From assembly GCF_027579695.1 (NCBI RefSeq), contig NC_083571.1, positions 92,986,686-93,050,685 on the forward strand: a DNA stretch of 64,000 nucleotides, in the 5' to 3' direction. The translations under genes and the position numbers were made by a program. Each line of letters starts with the position of its first letter. Position 1 is the stretch's first letter. Under the pieces are notes generated by a model, which did no database searches, was not told the DNA's origin, and saw only the letters and a list, made by a program, of their open reading frames with translations. Below are positions 54,618-62,814 of the stretch, in pieces. The stretch is from Neoarius graeffei. Lineage: Eukaryota > Chordata > Actinopteri > Siluriformes > Ariidae.

Positions 54618-56292
54618 TGTGTGTATGTTCTGCCTAAAAGCAGAGCTCCCAATGAGCGTAAAATGTGTTAATAAATAATCCAAAGTTATTTTTTAAAAAG
54701 CAAATTAAAAATAAGTGCTGAATAAAACTCCATCTACCTTATGTAAATAAAGATACAGATTTCATTATCCAGTGGTCAAGTGTTTGAGATGTTGCCTTGC
54801 ACTTACGATCAGGTTCCCTGTGGTGGTAAACATGTCTTTTTTTTTTTTTCCCCCCCTTATCATCAGTTCATTTGTATGGTTGCTTTGCTTCCTTGGCTGT
54901 TTGTTGAGTATTGATACTTCCACACAATATTACACTTAACAGTTATTCCACGAAATCGAGCTGTACATGAGCTGATAGCTGACGAGGTGCGTAGCGCCGA
55001 TTTGGCTATAAGCCGTGTACGACGAGATTGAGTGGAATAACTGTTTTATTCTATCCACATTCACTGGATTTTGAGAAACAGAACTTATTTATCGAATCTG
55101 CAAAAAAAACCTTTATACAAAACATCTGACAAAATCATTTCCGCTTAGAATATAAACAAACTGGCGAAATGATGGTAGCAAATTTGTGAAAAATGCGATG
55201 ATAATTCTTGAAAAATAAAAAATATGTTCTTACCATCAGATACTTTTATTCCATATTTTGTTGCTTTTTTTTTTTTTCTTGAGCTTTGGGTAAAGACCGA
55301 AAGGACAAGATCACGGATACAAGCGGCCGAAATGAGTTTCCTTCGCAGGGTGGCTGGGCGGGAGGAGCTCGGAGTAGAGCCGCTGCTCCTCCACATCGAG
55401 AGGAATCAGCTGAGGTGGCTCGGGCATCTTTTTCGGATGCCTCCTGGACGCCTCCCTGGGGAGATGTTCCAGGCATGTCCCCCCCGGGAGGAGGCCCCAG
55501 GTGAAGACCCAGGACACGCTGGAGGGACTATGTCTCTCAGCTGGCCTGGGAACGCCTCGGTGTTCTTCCCGGGGAGCTGGCTGAGGTGTCTGGGGAAAGG
55601 GAAGTTTGGGCTTCCATGCTTAGACTGCTGCCTCCGCGACCCGGACCCGGATAAAGCGGAAGAAGATGACGAGAGACGAGACAGGTTTTTTGGCAGTTTA
55701 AACCAACTTAAAGGTGCATTACTGCCACTGACTGGGCCATTTCTGTTTCTTTAAAATACTTGATAATTTTTGGGGTTTTGTTTTCGAGTAGAGTTTTTAT
55801 TTCGTCCTCGGTTGGTTCAGCAACACACGCCGCCATTTTGTTTTTCTCTACTCACGGTATATGAGCCGATATCCTAGTATTAGAGTAGCCAATTAGAGCA
55901 CGCGATTGCTCATATCCGGTGAGTGTGGATAGAATAATAAGTATTATTCTGTCACTTGTTCAGCTAGTACTAGAACTTTCTTGTCTCTTCTTGTACGTCG
56001 CTCTGGATAAGCGCATCTGCTAAATGCCATGTGCTGTAATGTTGGTATGGACATTGTACGTTCATAGAAGCCATCAAAAATCAGGTCAATGCATTACTAC
56101 GTTCTGTTAAGTCTGGAGCGTCGCTGTGTGCACTTTGCACGTGGAGAGTTCTGCTATAATATTAGAGTTCCACAAATATCACCTCTGTTTTTATACCCTT
56201 TTCTCATAGGAAAGGATCTGTCCAGTCGCAGTGAAACAGACCTTGCTTGCATCTTCGGGAAAAGAGCCAAACAGATGAGAAATCAGGATGAG
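22207..56292 (+). CDS. pinx1: pinx1, exons 1-6 (3' end outside window)
   Basis: Encodes the N-terminal 159 residues of a PINX1 orthologue. In mammals PINX1 is a nucleolar G-patch protein that binds TERF1 and TERT and restrains telomerase; its yeast relative Pxr1/Gno1 activates the helicase Prp43 in ribosome biogenesis. Six exons (19, 110, 93, 82, 90 and 83 nt) join in phase without a stop. The protein starts MSMLAEPRRKQKW. The G-patch spans about residues 26-72 over exons 2-3, and the conserved [25 protein letters not shown] and CIFGKR blocks follow in exons 5-6. Introns are about 7.9, 9.9, 0.1, 4.7 and 10.9 kb and are full of transposons, except for the 103-bp intron 3. The C-terminal telomerase-inhibitory region is not in the window. 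Identity rests on remembered family sequence, but the match is extensive and the exon phases agree. Confidence 0.95.
22453..22577 (+). pseudogene. RTE-like LINE RT, first piece
   Basis: Reads [20 protein letters not shown] and [13 protein letters not shown], the reverse-transcriptase block carrying the first catalytic Asp. It is cut at GAGTGCCG by the hAT element and resumes at 24307. The 5' part of the LINE is missing. Confidence 0.8.
22983..23130 (-). pseudogene. hAT transposase C-terminal remnant
   Basis: The reading [20 protein letters not shown] followed by [15 protein letters not shown], ending at 22983, has the pattern of the hAT dimerisation domain (RLSxLALLSIxxD) seen in ZMYM1- and ZBED-like transposases. 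The upstream part of the open frame (to 23264) has no recognisable catalytic residues. This is a relic only. Confidence 0.65.
23536..24063. mobile_element. CTTTTCCACCAAA-ended element, copy 1
   Basis: Ends CTTTTCCACCAAAGCAGTTC and its inverted partner at 24040-24063, with GGCTGGTTCGGGGCCAGTG repeated inverted inside. It includes a short tandem CAGCGACGTAACTGACGTATA near 23872-23925. The same family is at 59727-60256. Superfamily unresolved, no clean TSD. Confidence 0.75.
24307..25597 (+). pseudogene. RTE-like LINE RT, second piece
   Basis: Continues after the hAT insertion with [37 protein letters not shown] and [14 protein letters not shown], where FADD is the polymerase catalytic box. A tail-B SINE (24614-24953) interrupts it and sequence is missing around that point. 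It resumes with [51 protein letters not shown] and RKIRCGDP. A frameshift lies near 25290. The element ends near GGGAGCAGCCAAAAGAAGTAG. Confidence 0.8.
24614..24953 (-). repeat. Mermaid-type SINE, tail B, full length
   Basis: Head at the right end (complement of GGTATAGTGGTTAGCACTG), tail B at the left, starting AAGAAGAAGAAACCTTTATT, which is an A/T-rich 3' terminus. Inserted in the RTE-like LINE. Confidence 0.8.
25607..25735 (-). pseudogene. L2-like endonuclease fragment, inverted
   Basis: Minus-strand reading [20 protein letters not shown] followed by [12 protein letters not shown] is L2-type endonuclease sequence. It abuts, head to head, the plus-strand L2 that starts near 25744, with the 5'-most part at the junction, the arrangement produced by twin priming. 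Confidence 0.7.
25744..26293 (+). pseudogene. L2 RT, N-terminal part
   Basis: Reads [38 protein letters not shown] and, after a frame break near 26048, [20 protein letters not shown] and [16 protein letters not shown], the first RT blocks. The frame is cut by the F1 repeat inside STESAVLK. Confidence 0.85.
26294..27652. mobile_element. F1 hairpin-headed repeat, copy 1
   Basis: Starts TTTACCAGCTGGGAGGTCCG and folds back through GAAATACCGTGACCGAGGTC and its complement near 26370. Then comes an internal block present twice with a period of about 462 bp (ATTTTGAATCCTCATTCACG at 26697 and 27159), and an end with AGCCAATCAGAGCGCAGG and an A-run. No transposase was recognised. Other copies: 38533-39680 and 62121-62812. 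Confidence 0.7.
27653..28686 (+). pseudogene. L2 RT, catalytic and C-terminal part
   Basis: Resumes as [20 protein letters not shown] and [10 protein letters not shown], then, after a damaged stretch, a 289-codon open frame starting [20 protein letters not shown]. The catalytic box reads YTDD rather than YADD, so the second position is substituted. [24 protein letters not shown] and [17 protein letters not shown] follow in the usual order. The frame is interrupted at FKLAS by the next element. Confidence 0.85.
28885..29005 (-). pseudogene. Myb/SANT-like DNA-binding domain remnant
   Basis: Minus-strand reading [20 protein letters not shown] followed by [14 protein letters not shown] has the tryptophan spacing of Myb/SANT-like domains encoded by some DNA transposons. 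It is broken downstream. The TIR element carrying it may derive from an autonomous family with such a protein. Confidence 0.6.
29045..29434. mobile_element. hAT-like insert, AGGGGCGCAG ends
   Basis: Ends AGGGGCGCAGATATG and CTGTCTGCGCCCGTGA. Flanks TCATGCGC and TTATGCGC match in seven of eight bases. GGGGGG-rich interior with no coding. Confidence 0.6.
30096..30205 (+). CDS. pinx1: pinx1 exon 2
   Basis: Bounded by a TTCAG acceptor and a GTAATT donor. It begins with the last two bases of the proline codon and encodes [20 protein letters not shown], then [15 protein letters not shown], the start of the G-patch. It ends in phase 0. The motif near GWSKGKGLG, completed by exon 3, is the hallmark of the family. 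Confidence 0.96.
30348..31056. mobile_element. hAT-like element, perfect TSD ATTTGGAG
   Basis: Ends TAGGGCTGCACAATTAATCG and ATAATCGTGCAGCCCTA. Perfect 8-bp TSD at 30340-30347 and 31057-31064. Non-coding, with subterminal TCGCGATT motifs. In pinx1 intron 2, 143 bp after exon 2. Confidence 0.9.
31065..32221. other. pinx1 intron 2, no feature identified
   Basis: AT-rich intron sequence with no recognisable element or conserved open frame. Confidence 0.5.
32346..34250 (+). mobile_element. Rex1 LINE, 5' truncated
   Basis: Starts within the reverse-transcriptase region and ends in TGACAATAAAGGCTTTC followed by (TATTC)n at 34214-34247, the typical Rex1 3' end. No endonuclease, so it could not move by itself. 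Lies in sense within pinx1 intron 2. Confidence 0.85.
32349..33600 (+). pseudogene. Rex1 reverse transcriptase, frameshifted
   Basis: Reads [86 protein letters not shown] and [18 protein letters not shown] is the catalytic box. A frameshift in a C-run near 33108 leads to [20 protein letters not shown], and another near 33410 to the C-terminal [20 protein letters not shown]. Motif order and similarity indicate Rex1 (CR1 group). Confidence 0.85.
34660..35025 (-). repeat. Mermaid-type SINE, tail A
   Basis: Complete minus-strand copy; the head at the right ends with the complement of GGGCGGCACGGTGGTGTAG. Probable 7-bp TSD CTGACAT near 34653 and 35028. Close to the consensus. Confidence 0.85.
35146..35242. 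repeat. Perfect 44-bp inverted repeat (hairpin)
   Basis: Arms 35146-35189 and 35199-35242 are exact reverse complements, separated by the 9-nt spacer AGTTGAGCA. The arm begins TTAGCAGTGTTGACAACTC. No mismatch in 44 bp, so it is young or maintained. Lies in pinx1 intron 2 and would form a 97-nt hairpin in the pre-mRNA. Confidence 0.97.
35286..35950 (-). repeat. Repeat with L2-like 3' tail, copy 1
   Basis: Starts on the plus strand with AATAATAATAAGTTAAATTT and TATAGTGCCTTTCTCAATAC, the complement of an L2-type 3' end. It continues into about 600 bp with GTAGCAGCCACAGTCCCACC and CAAAGCGAGCACAGAAG. Related to 36094-36715. Possibly a SINE or LINE-mobilised repeat; class unresolved. Confidence 0.6.
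36094..36715 (-). repeat. Repeat with L2-like 3' tail, copy 2
   Basis: Same family as 35286-35950 (GTAGCAGCCACAGTCCCACC, GGATCCACAAAGCGAGCAC), beginning AATAATAATAAGTTCAACTT. Inserted in the reverse F2 copy. Confidence 0.65.
36921..37163. repeat. CCTTCGCCAAG interspersed repeat
   Basis: Block from CCTTCGCCAAGTAGGTTATG to CTCTCCAAGTGCTTTTCTAG, with GGCGGTGATCCGGATCACC inside. I recognise it as a common fish interspersed repeat but cannot name its class. It interrupts F2 near an ATTATTA sequence. Confidence 0.5.
37451..37816. other. pinx1 intron 2, no feature identified
   Basis: Intron spacer between an F2 copy and a long SINE. Nothing recognisable. Confidence 0.5.
37817..38478 (-). repeat. 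Long tRNA-headed SINE, L2-like tail
   Basis: On the minus strand it starts with a tRNA-like head, GGCCTAGTGGTTAGTGTGTC, and a degenerate B box. A CT microsatellite and about 500 bp of body follow (complement of GGCAAGGAAAAACTCCCTCA and GAGGAACCAGACTC). It ends with the complement of GTCAAGTCAAGTTTATTTGT. I associate this body with otophysan genomes, which is a weak lineage hint. Confidence 0.65.
38533..39680. mobile_element. F1 hairpin-headed repeat, copy 2
   Basis: Same orientation and layout as 26294-27652, with the internal block repeated (38728 and 39176, period 448 bp). Both repeats keep the AG-preceded GGTAGTAAAACTCGCTTT block (39108, 39396). Confidence 0.75.
39681..40152. other. pinx1 intron 2 end
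   Basis: No element recognised. Precedes the exon 3 acceptor. Confidence 0.5.
40153..40245 (+). CDS. pinx1: pinx1 exon 3
   Basis: Thirty-one codons between a TTAG acceptor and a GTGAGA donor. It encodes [20 protein letters not shown] followed by [11 protein letters not shown], the second half of the G-patch with its glycine pairs. Phase 0 at both ends, so this exon could be skipped or circularised alone without a frameshift. Confidence 0.96.
40349..40430 (+). CDS. pinx1: pinx1 exon 4
   Basis: Acceptor TTTTCCAG, donor GTAACA. It encodes [20 protein letters not shown] and a short variable tail, and ends in phase 1. Only 103 bp of intron separates it from exon 3. A copy of the hairpin-ended repeat F2 begins about 36 bp after its donor. 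Confidence 0.95.
40466..41202 (+). mobile_element. F2 hairpin-ended repeat, forward copy
   Basis: Starts GGTTATTCCACGAAATCGAG and folds onto GACGAGATTGAGTAGAATAA near 40550. It continues with CTATCCACATTTACTGG and ends TCCAGTAAATGTGGATAGAA. Begins about 36 bp after the pinx1 exon 4 donor. Related copies: 36022-37450 (reverse), 54943-55946, 57267-57958 and 62815-63362. Confidence 0.75.
41363..41426 (+). repeat. (TA)n(CA)n microsatellite, left of Tc1
   Basis: About 20 TA units, then about 12 CA units, running straight into the Tc1 terminus CAGTGG. A mirror-image (TG)n(TA)n block follows the other Tc1 end. Confidence 0.95.
41427..43033 (-). mobile_element. Tc1-like transposon, broken transposase
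   Basis: Ends CAGTGGTGCTTGAAAGTTTG and its complement at 43014-43033. About 1.6 kb. The transposase on the minus strand is split over several frames. Flanked by mirrored microsatellites rather than a clean TA. Confidence 0.9.
41746..42663 (-). pseudogene. Tc1 transposase, several frameshifts
   Basis: Starts near 42663 with [20 protein letters not shown] and [17 protein letters not shown], the helix-turn-helix. A shifted frame covers [16 protein letters not shown]. The catalytic part (42234-41746) has [14 protein letters not shown] with the first Asp, [12 protein letters not shown] with the second, and [15 protein letters not shown], where the usual PIE glutamate motif reads PME. Frameshifts near 42400-42550 and 42240 prevent function. 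Confidence 0.85.
43034..43116 (+). repeat. (TG)n(TA)n microsatellite, right of Tc1
   Basis: TATG, then about 14 TG and about 23 TA units, starting directly at the Tc1 end. Reverse complement in layout to the block at 41363-41426. Confidence 0.95.
43254..44421. mobile_element. TIR element, CTCCCTACTCCCTATAT ends
   Basis: Ends CTCCCTACTCCCTATAT (43257) and CTATATAGTGAGTAGGGAG (44421), with further ACTATATAG inverted motifs. It interrupts TTAA element copy A; copy B lacks it. It contains a hAT insert and no recognised transposase. Confidence 0.65.
43330..43985. mobile_element. hAT-like element, perfect TSD GAAAAAAC
   Basis: Ends TAGTGCTGTCAAGCGATTAA and GACATTTTTGACAGCACTA. Perfect 8-bp TSD at 43322-43329 and 43986-43993. 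Subterminal GCGATTAAT motifs. Non-coding. The interior (43485-43720) shares short stretches with the THAP element's interior near 3220. Confidence 0.9.
44826..45179. other. pinx1 intron 4 end
   Basis: No element recognised. Ends at the exon 5 acceptor. Confidence 0.5.
45180..45269 (+). CDS. pinx1: pinx1 exon 5
   Basis: Acceptor CTCTGCAG, donor GTGAGA. It starts in phase 1, completing a glutamate codon, and encodes a variable start followed by [20 protein letters not shown] and TK. These are the basic, strongly conserved residues after the G-patch region. It ends in phase 1. Confidence 0.95.
45270..45823. other. pinx1 intron 5 start, no feature
   Basis: Intron sequence without a recognised element. 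Confidence 0.5.
45824..45846 (+). repeat. (CAT)n microsatellite
   Basis: Seven to eight CAT units directly before a SINE head. Confidence 0.95.
45852..46031 (+). repeat. Mermaid-type SINE head, 3' truncated
   Basis: GGTGGTGTAGTGGTTAGCAC through CCAAAGACATGCAGGTTAGG; no tail. Confidence 0.8.
46076..46652. mobile_element. Harbinger-like MITE, copy 2
   Basis: Ends GGTGGTGTTTACATTAGACC and its complement, with TTA at 46073-46075 and 46653-46655. It matches copy 1 (12576-13279) at both ends; copy 1 has about 127 bp more. Confidence 0.85.
46896..48142. mobile_element. TTAA-target element, copy B
   Basis: Ends AGTTAGACGGCCTTCCG and the complement of GGCAGTACAGCT, flanked by TTAA at 46892-46895 and 48143-48146. 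Contains a Tc1 MITE (46937-47464). Shares long blocks with copy A (TATCAGGCC...GGAAGTCC, CTCGCTTTCCGTTACTGTAG). Confidence 0.75.
46937..47464. mobile_element. Tc1/mariner MITE, copy 2
   Basis: Ends CACTAGCGTTCAAAAGTTTG and GAACGGTAGTG, with TA at 46935-46936 and 47465-47466. It interrupts TTAA element copy B; copy A has no insert at this point. Confidence 0.9.
48147..50554. other. pinx1 intron 5, no feature identified
   Basis: About 2.4 kb without a recognised element or supported exon. A stretch near 48200-48420 is open after a CTCAG but shows no conserved motif. Contains a T-run near 49603. Confidence 0.5.
50566..50933 (-). repeat. Mermaid-type SINE, tail A, perfect TSD
   Basis: Full-length minus-strand copy. 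Perfect 11-bp TSD ACGTCTTTTTT at 50555-50565 and 50934-50944. The tail is CTCAT-rich. A young insertion in intron 5. Confidence 0.9.
51072..51640 (+). repeat. Minisatellite, three units of 162-170 bp
   Basis: After a CCCCCGTTCAAAGGGG head and GTTTACCTTTGTCTGTCC, three tandem units start at 51169, 51331 and 51501. Each has CAGCAACTACAAATCA, CTTCAGCTTGGGGTTCTATA and GGTCTGTCGCACATCGACTT. The third is shortened by loss of the CCGTGTATA part. Three units is too few for a satellite array; probably internal repeats of a mobile element. Confidence 0.85.
51641..52935. other. pinx1 intron 5, no feature identified
   Basis: No recognised element. A G-run of 16 is at 51817-51833. The open frames at 52220-52591 lack conserved motifs. 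Confidence 0.5.
52936..54575 (-). mobile_element. Tc1-like transposon, CTGTTAGGTCCATAAAT ends
   Basis: Left end CTGTTAGGTCCATAAATATT after TA at 52934-52935. The right end is the complement near 54575, running into a (GT)n microsatellite. About 1.64 kb. Transposase on the minus strand with stops. Confidence 0.85.
53190..54225 (-). pseudogene. Tc1 transposase, broken
   Basis: Minus-strand reading begins near 54225 with [20 protein letters not shown], frameshifts near 54120, then continues [20 protein letters not shown] and [20 protein letters not shown] with the first catalytic Asp. A damaged stretch (53535-53710) precedes [20 protein letters not shown] with the second Asp and [18 protein letters not shown] with the Glu. 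All three catalytic residues survive but the frame does not. Confidence 0.8.
54574..54628 (+). repeat. (GT)n microsatellite
   Basis: GT repeats with a TATATATATGTGTG end, starting at the right end of a Tc1 element. Confidence 0.95.
54943..55946 (+). mobile_element. F2 hairpin-ended repeat with LINE insert
   Basis: Terminal hairpin CAGTTATTCCACGAAATCG near 54943, ending GTGAGTGTGGATAGAATAA. A LINE 3' fragment (about 55278-55675) and a short AACTTAAAGGTGCATTACTG block interrupt it. Confidence 0.75.
55278..55675 (+). pseudogene. LINE 3' fragment (I-like clade)
   Basis: Reading [40 protein letters not shown] and EMFQACPP, then other frames covering [18 protein letters not shown] sequence, is the C-terminal end of a fish LINE I associate with the I clade. 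The 3' end is GACCCGGATAAAGCGGAAGA. Short and frameshifted. Confidence 0.65.
56210..56292 (+). CDS. pinx1: pinx1 exon 6
   Basis: Acceptor TTCTCATAG, donor GTAAGA. It completes the glycine of KFTKG and encodes [18 protein letters not shown], then a divergent AKQMRNQDE tail, ending in phase 0. In mammals the C-terminal lysine-rich region follows; no matching exon is visible before 64000. Confidence 0.94.
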
Positions 56293-57266
56293 GTAAGATG
56301 ATCATGCCTCATTTATTTATTTATCAAAAAATAAGCTTTCGGTCTTTAATGTTCTGTCTAGCAAGAAGAGGTACCACTCTTAAAGTTTGTCCTGTGGAAA
56401 CAGTGGTTGAGAGATATCAAAGTCAAACTTTTGGCCGTAAACTGAAGCCCGAATGATTGTTGGGGAATATTCCTGATACCTGTTCACTCCAGTTTAGTCT
56501 CCCTGTAAGCACTGCTGGCTTGCTCTGGGTGATGAGTTGCTTGCGGCAGGCCATGAGCTGATTATTAGCCGTGTCATGGCATACGCTTCATGAGAAAGTG
56601 CAGAAATCCCATTAACGGATTAACATCCCTACTCTCTGTGTTCCACCTCGTCCACCACGGTCACATCAGGTACACTACTGCAGTCAGCATGTGACTGAGC
56701 GCCATCACTGGGAGAACGTTAGCGGCTGTCCTACAGGGCACAGGAAGTGATGAAATGAACAAATAAATTCTCAGAGCTCCTTCAAATCCCTTGGAAGTTA
56801 GTTTGAAGTTGGGAAGATTAAGTTGTTTTGGGGCTTACAAAGACTTTTCGAGTTAACTCGGTCTGCTGTTGCTGATTTGGCATGTAACCAGTAGAGGTCC
56901 TTCTGTAGAGGTTGATGTATGACCTGGTCATGTATTACGAACATGTCAGCATGTTTACCCTTTAGTTTTAGCACAGACCTTTAATAATAGCATTGTGCAT
57001 ATTTTTCTTGTGGTTTTACCTCTTTTTGAAGTATTTCTTCATTTAGATTTAAATATACAGCTCCTACAGTCGGCCGTTGGTGGGGGGGGAGAAAACGATC
57101 TATCTCCGGTCCTTTGACCTGGTCTGTTTTTTGAGATTTGTAGTGTTGCTTTGCACCAGTTTTTAATGAATAAAAATACAAAACATTGCCTCAGTATATA
57201 CAAGTAAACTCGTATAGTCGTTTAGCTTGCTGTATATTACATTCTTTAGAGATGCATGTGGTTTAT
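56293..57266. other. pinx1 intron 6 start, no feature
   Basis: No recognised element. A G-run is at 57083-57090. Confidence 0.5.
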
Positions 57267-57958
57267 TTAACAGTTATTCCACAAAATCAAGTCGTACATG
57301 AGCTGATAGTCGACGAGACGCGTAGCTCCGAGTTGGCTATAAGCCATTTATGATGAGATTGAGTGGAATAACTGTTTTATTCTATCCACATTCACTGGAT
57401 TTTGACAACCGAAGCATTTTTTAGTTTTAATTTTTGCAAATTCAGTTGATGATAACTTTATACAAAACATCCGACAAAATCACTTCCGCTTAGAATGTAC
57501 ACAAACCAGTGAAATGACAGCAGCAATTTGTGAAAAATGCGATGATAATTCTTGAAAAATAAAAAAGGTACTTTTATTCCATATTTTGTTACGTTTTGTA
57601 TTTTTTGGGGTTTTGTTTTCGAGTAGTTTTTATTTCGTCCTTAGTTGGTTCAGTAACACGCTCCGCCATTTTCTTCTTCTTCTTTAGGGTTTTTTGCCGG
57701 TTGGCAAACCAACTTAAAGGTGCATTACTGCCACCAACTGGGCTGGAGTGTGGAACAGGCGATATTTGGGGGGGAAACTATATTCTTTGAGCTATTTCTG
57801 TTTCTTTTAAATACTTGATAACAAAGTGATATATATCTGACTTGATGTGCGCCACCATTTTGTTTTTCTCTACTCTTGGTATATGAGCTGATAGCCTAGT
57901 AGTAGAGTAGCCAATCAGAGCGCGCAATTGCTCATATCCAGTGAATGTGGATAGAATA
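57267..57958 (+). mobile_element. F2 hairpin-ended repeat, copy
   Basis: CAGTTATTCCACAAAATCAAG hairpin start to CAGTGAATGTGGATAGAATA end. Carries the same AACTTAAAGGTGCATTACTG block (57710) as the copy at 54943. Confidence 0.75.
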
Positions 57959-58203
57959 TCTTACATTTTCATTTCATTATAAACTTAAATTTAAAGGTCA
58001 AGGTGATATTTTCCTTGTATCACGATACTTGAAGGCATTTCTATGATCTATGCCAGCAATACAGTAATTTTGCATTAAAAAATGTTTGATGCTTTATATA
58101 CTGTGTATATATAGATTTTTTCATATCTAAGGCACTTTTTATTCATTAAAAAAATTTAACACTGAAAAGGAGAATTTTTTAAAAACCATTTTTACAATTT
58201 TAA

Positions 58204-58599
58204 AGTCCACTATGTATGATTTTCTCTCTCTTTTTTTTTTTTTTTTCCCCCTCCCTCAAAACTTGGGTTCTCAAACCTGTTAGCCAGCACCAGCAAACAC
58301 TTGCTTCTTCTTCTTCTTCTTTGTCATCGTCCTTCTGGATTGATGATGCCACTTATAAACATACGAAATGCAGAATACGCTCACCAAAGCTTTGTCTGTT
58401 TTGAGCTCCTGTAGCGGCGCAGCATGGCAGCTCTGTGGAAGTGAACCCGCACCCTACGTAGATATAAACAGCTCATTCTAAGCTTCATAAAACACAACGA
58501 TTTGTAGTTGCAGGTCATAATATGTGAATAAAAACATACTTATGAATACTATATACCATTTCTGCGACTAGATCCCTTTAAATCCTCCATAGGGCACCT
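58204..58599. mobile_element. TTAA-target MITE, 396 bp
   Basis: Ends AGTCCACTATGTATGATTT and the complement of AGGTGCCCTATGGAGGATTT, flanked by TTAA at 58200-58203 and 58600-58603. Non-coding. Confidence 0.65.
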
Positions 58600-58603
58600 T
58601 TAA

Positions 58604-59726
58604 AGATTAGCAGCAAACACCAGATCAACTGCTTTCAGTCAGTTTGTAATTAAAAATCAAAAAAGATCTCGTGTCTATAATATCTCAGAAAAGCGTACTT
58701 TGCCATAATTTATCAGGCTATCAATATTATATCGTCATCTCACTCAGTCCTACATCATCATAAGAAAGAAGGATGTGGATACTTCACGGAGGCACATCTG
58801 ATAGTCCTTTCAGCATGAATAATTCCTTCTCCTCACCCAGCAGGTGACACACAATGGCCACCGTTCCTGCTTTGCCCAAAATTGGAAATGTTGGCAGCGT
58901 GTTGTTTTTTTCCTCAGCAGTCGTTTTGTTCTGGTTCGCTATTGTGCGGGTCAGGAGGGACTTCATTGACCAGATCGAAAACCAATCTGAACATGGGCAC
59001 AATGGCATCCCATGAGGCTTTGCTGTGAGGGCTGGTGACAAGCCCGGGAAAAGAGCGAGCGGTTAGGCCTGTGGAGGAAGTAGTGTGCATGTGTGTGTGC
59101 CTTGTAAACGCACAAATCGCTGGCTGCGTTCAGGGCACAGGAGGATGTTTTTTATATACAGGAGCTACAGTACACAGGAACTGTATCATTTTATGACTAA
59201 CTTCGGAGCTAGCAGTTACAGATTGTTGAGCGGGAAAAGCTTCATAAGGCTGTGAGTCACATTTCTGGCCAGGTTGTTTTCTTTGACGTCATGTGTGGCT
59301 GATGATAAACATGTATGTATCATGTTTATGCCTCATCTCGCACCTCTGAGGTCAACGCAGTCCGAGGACTTCTTTCCAGTCTTGGTGCAGTTTATGGGAC
59401 TGTGAGATCGCTTGGTCCTAGACTTGGCAGCGATCTATCCCACCTCTTGCACCAGGGGTTTTCCTTCTTCATTCAGCTTCCTGCCAGGTCCTTATCTCGT
59501 TTCACAATGCTCCCTGACAAACACACACACTACACACGCGCGCACACGTACACACTCACAAAAGGCTGTCCCAGCACACCCCTGCTCACCGGATGCCCCG
59601 TAGCCAGACTTAACTGAGCCAGTAGGGAAAGGAGCAGCATGTACAATACCTTAAAGATTCTGTTCTTTTACTTCTGTGTCACTTTGGTATCAACTTGAAT
59701 GATGCCTAAGTGCATTCCCTCATATG
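58604..59726. other. pinx1 intron 6, no feature identified
   Basis: No recognised element. Open frames near 58784-59041 and 59315-59617 lack conserved motifs. Confidence 0.5.
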
Positions 59727-60256
59727 CCCCTTTTCCACCAAAGCAGTTCCAGGGCTGGTTCGGGGCCAGTGCTTAGTTTGGAACCGGGTTTTCTGTTTCC
59801 ACTGACAAAGAACTGGCTCTGGAGCCAGAAAAACCGGTTCCAGGCTAGCACCAACTCTCTGCTGGGCCGGAGGAAAGAACTGCTTACGTCAGCAGGGGGG
59901 CGGAGTTGTTAAGACCAACAACAATAACAAGACTGCGAAAGATTGCCATTTTTAAGCGCCGAGAAGCAGCAGCTGTACAAACGCGAAGTCATCCATTATT
60001 ATTATTGTTGTTGCTGCTGCTGCTTCTTCCGTGTTGCTTTTGCTTCGATATTCGCGCCAAGGTTTATGCAAACATAGCGACGTAACTGATGTATACAGCG
60101 ACATAATGACGTATAGAGCGACGTAATGACGTGGCTTCCCTTAGCACTGCAAGCTATGGAAAAGCAAACTGGTTCTCAGCTGGCTCGCAAGTTGAACGAG
60201 TTGTGCACCAGCACTGGCCCCGAACCAGCCCTGGAACTGATTTGGTGGAAAAGGGG
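59727..60256. mobile_element. CCCCTTTTCCACCAAA element, copy 2
   Basis: Ends CCCCTTTTCCACCAAAGCAG and its complement, 530 bp, closely similar to 23536-24063. CGACGTAATGACGTAT repeats near 60080-60130. Confidence 0.8.
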
Positions 60257-60426
60257 TAATAGTAAAGGAGCAGGTCATGTAAACTTCTTTTTTTGTGTGT
60301 GTGTGTAGCAGTTTTAGCATAAGTGGAGTCTCCTGGTCATACTTCCATGAGTATGGACCACAGTCAGCATCGTTTTGGTGAGCATTCATTTTTAAGGACA
60401 AGCTGAAATCAAACCTGACCATTTTA

Positions 60427-62016
<1,590 letters not shown>

Positions 62017-62120
62017 TACCTTGTTGGATCATGTTCATATTGTGTATAATACAGCTGAGCAATACGAAGATACACCGATAACATAACATTAAAACCACTG
62101 ACAGGTGAAGTAAATAAATG

Positions 62121-62812
62121 TTATTTACCAGCTGGGAGGTCCGTATCATGAAATACCGTGACTGAGGTCTTGAAAGTACTGACCAAGGCCCTCTGGGCTG
62201 AGGTCAGTATTTAAGGCCGAGGTCACGGTATTTCACCATACGGACCGACCTTAAGCTGGTAAATAATATATTTATTTTTTCTTTACCAAATTCTAACAGA
62301 AAATGAGAGCGCCCAAAAGGGAAAACCGAGGCGAGCCGCCATTTTGAATCCTCATTCATGGCTGTAATGCAAATTGCTTCCTCCTCGGTATACAAGTGCA
62401 CTTCCATGGCAGGAAAAAAACTACGTTTTGCTGCCTATGTAGTTCCCTATTTATATAAAATTGAGTTATTCAGGATTCAGCCATGTTTTTGCTCGGCGTT
62501 AGCAAGTTAGAGGTTTTTAGCTTTCTCCTGAAATGTTTTCTTTTATTTCTTCTTCCTCAGGGTAGTAAAACTCGCTTTCGCTGTGAAATTAATGCTATTC
62601 TGAGAAATGCTGGCAAAAAATTATAAGATTTTTGATAATCTTATAAATAAATCTTATAAAAAAGATAAATGTTGACAAAAAATGCTACTATGTTTGTTGT
62701 TGTTGTGAACGAGCAAGTCGCCAGAGGTCCATAACTGGGGTCCGTATCGTAGGATACGGACCCGCTTGCCAGCCAATCAAAGCGCGGGATTTGATGGAAA
62801 CTGGACTGCGAA
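62121..62812. mobile_element. F1 hairpin-headed repeat, copy 3 (single block)
   Basis: TTTACCAGCTGGGAGGTCCG start and hairpin. The internal block is present once (62341), unlike copies 1 and 2. The GGTAGTAAAACTCGCTTT block at 62561 is internally deleted. Confidence 0.75.
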
Positions 62813-62814
62813 AA

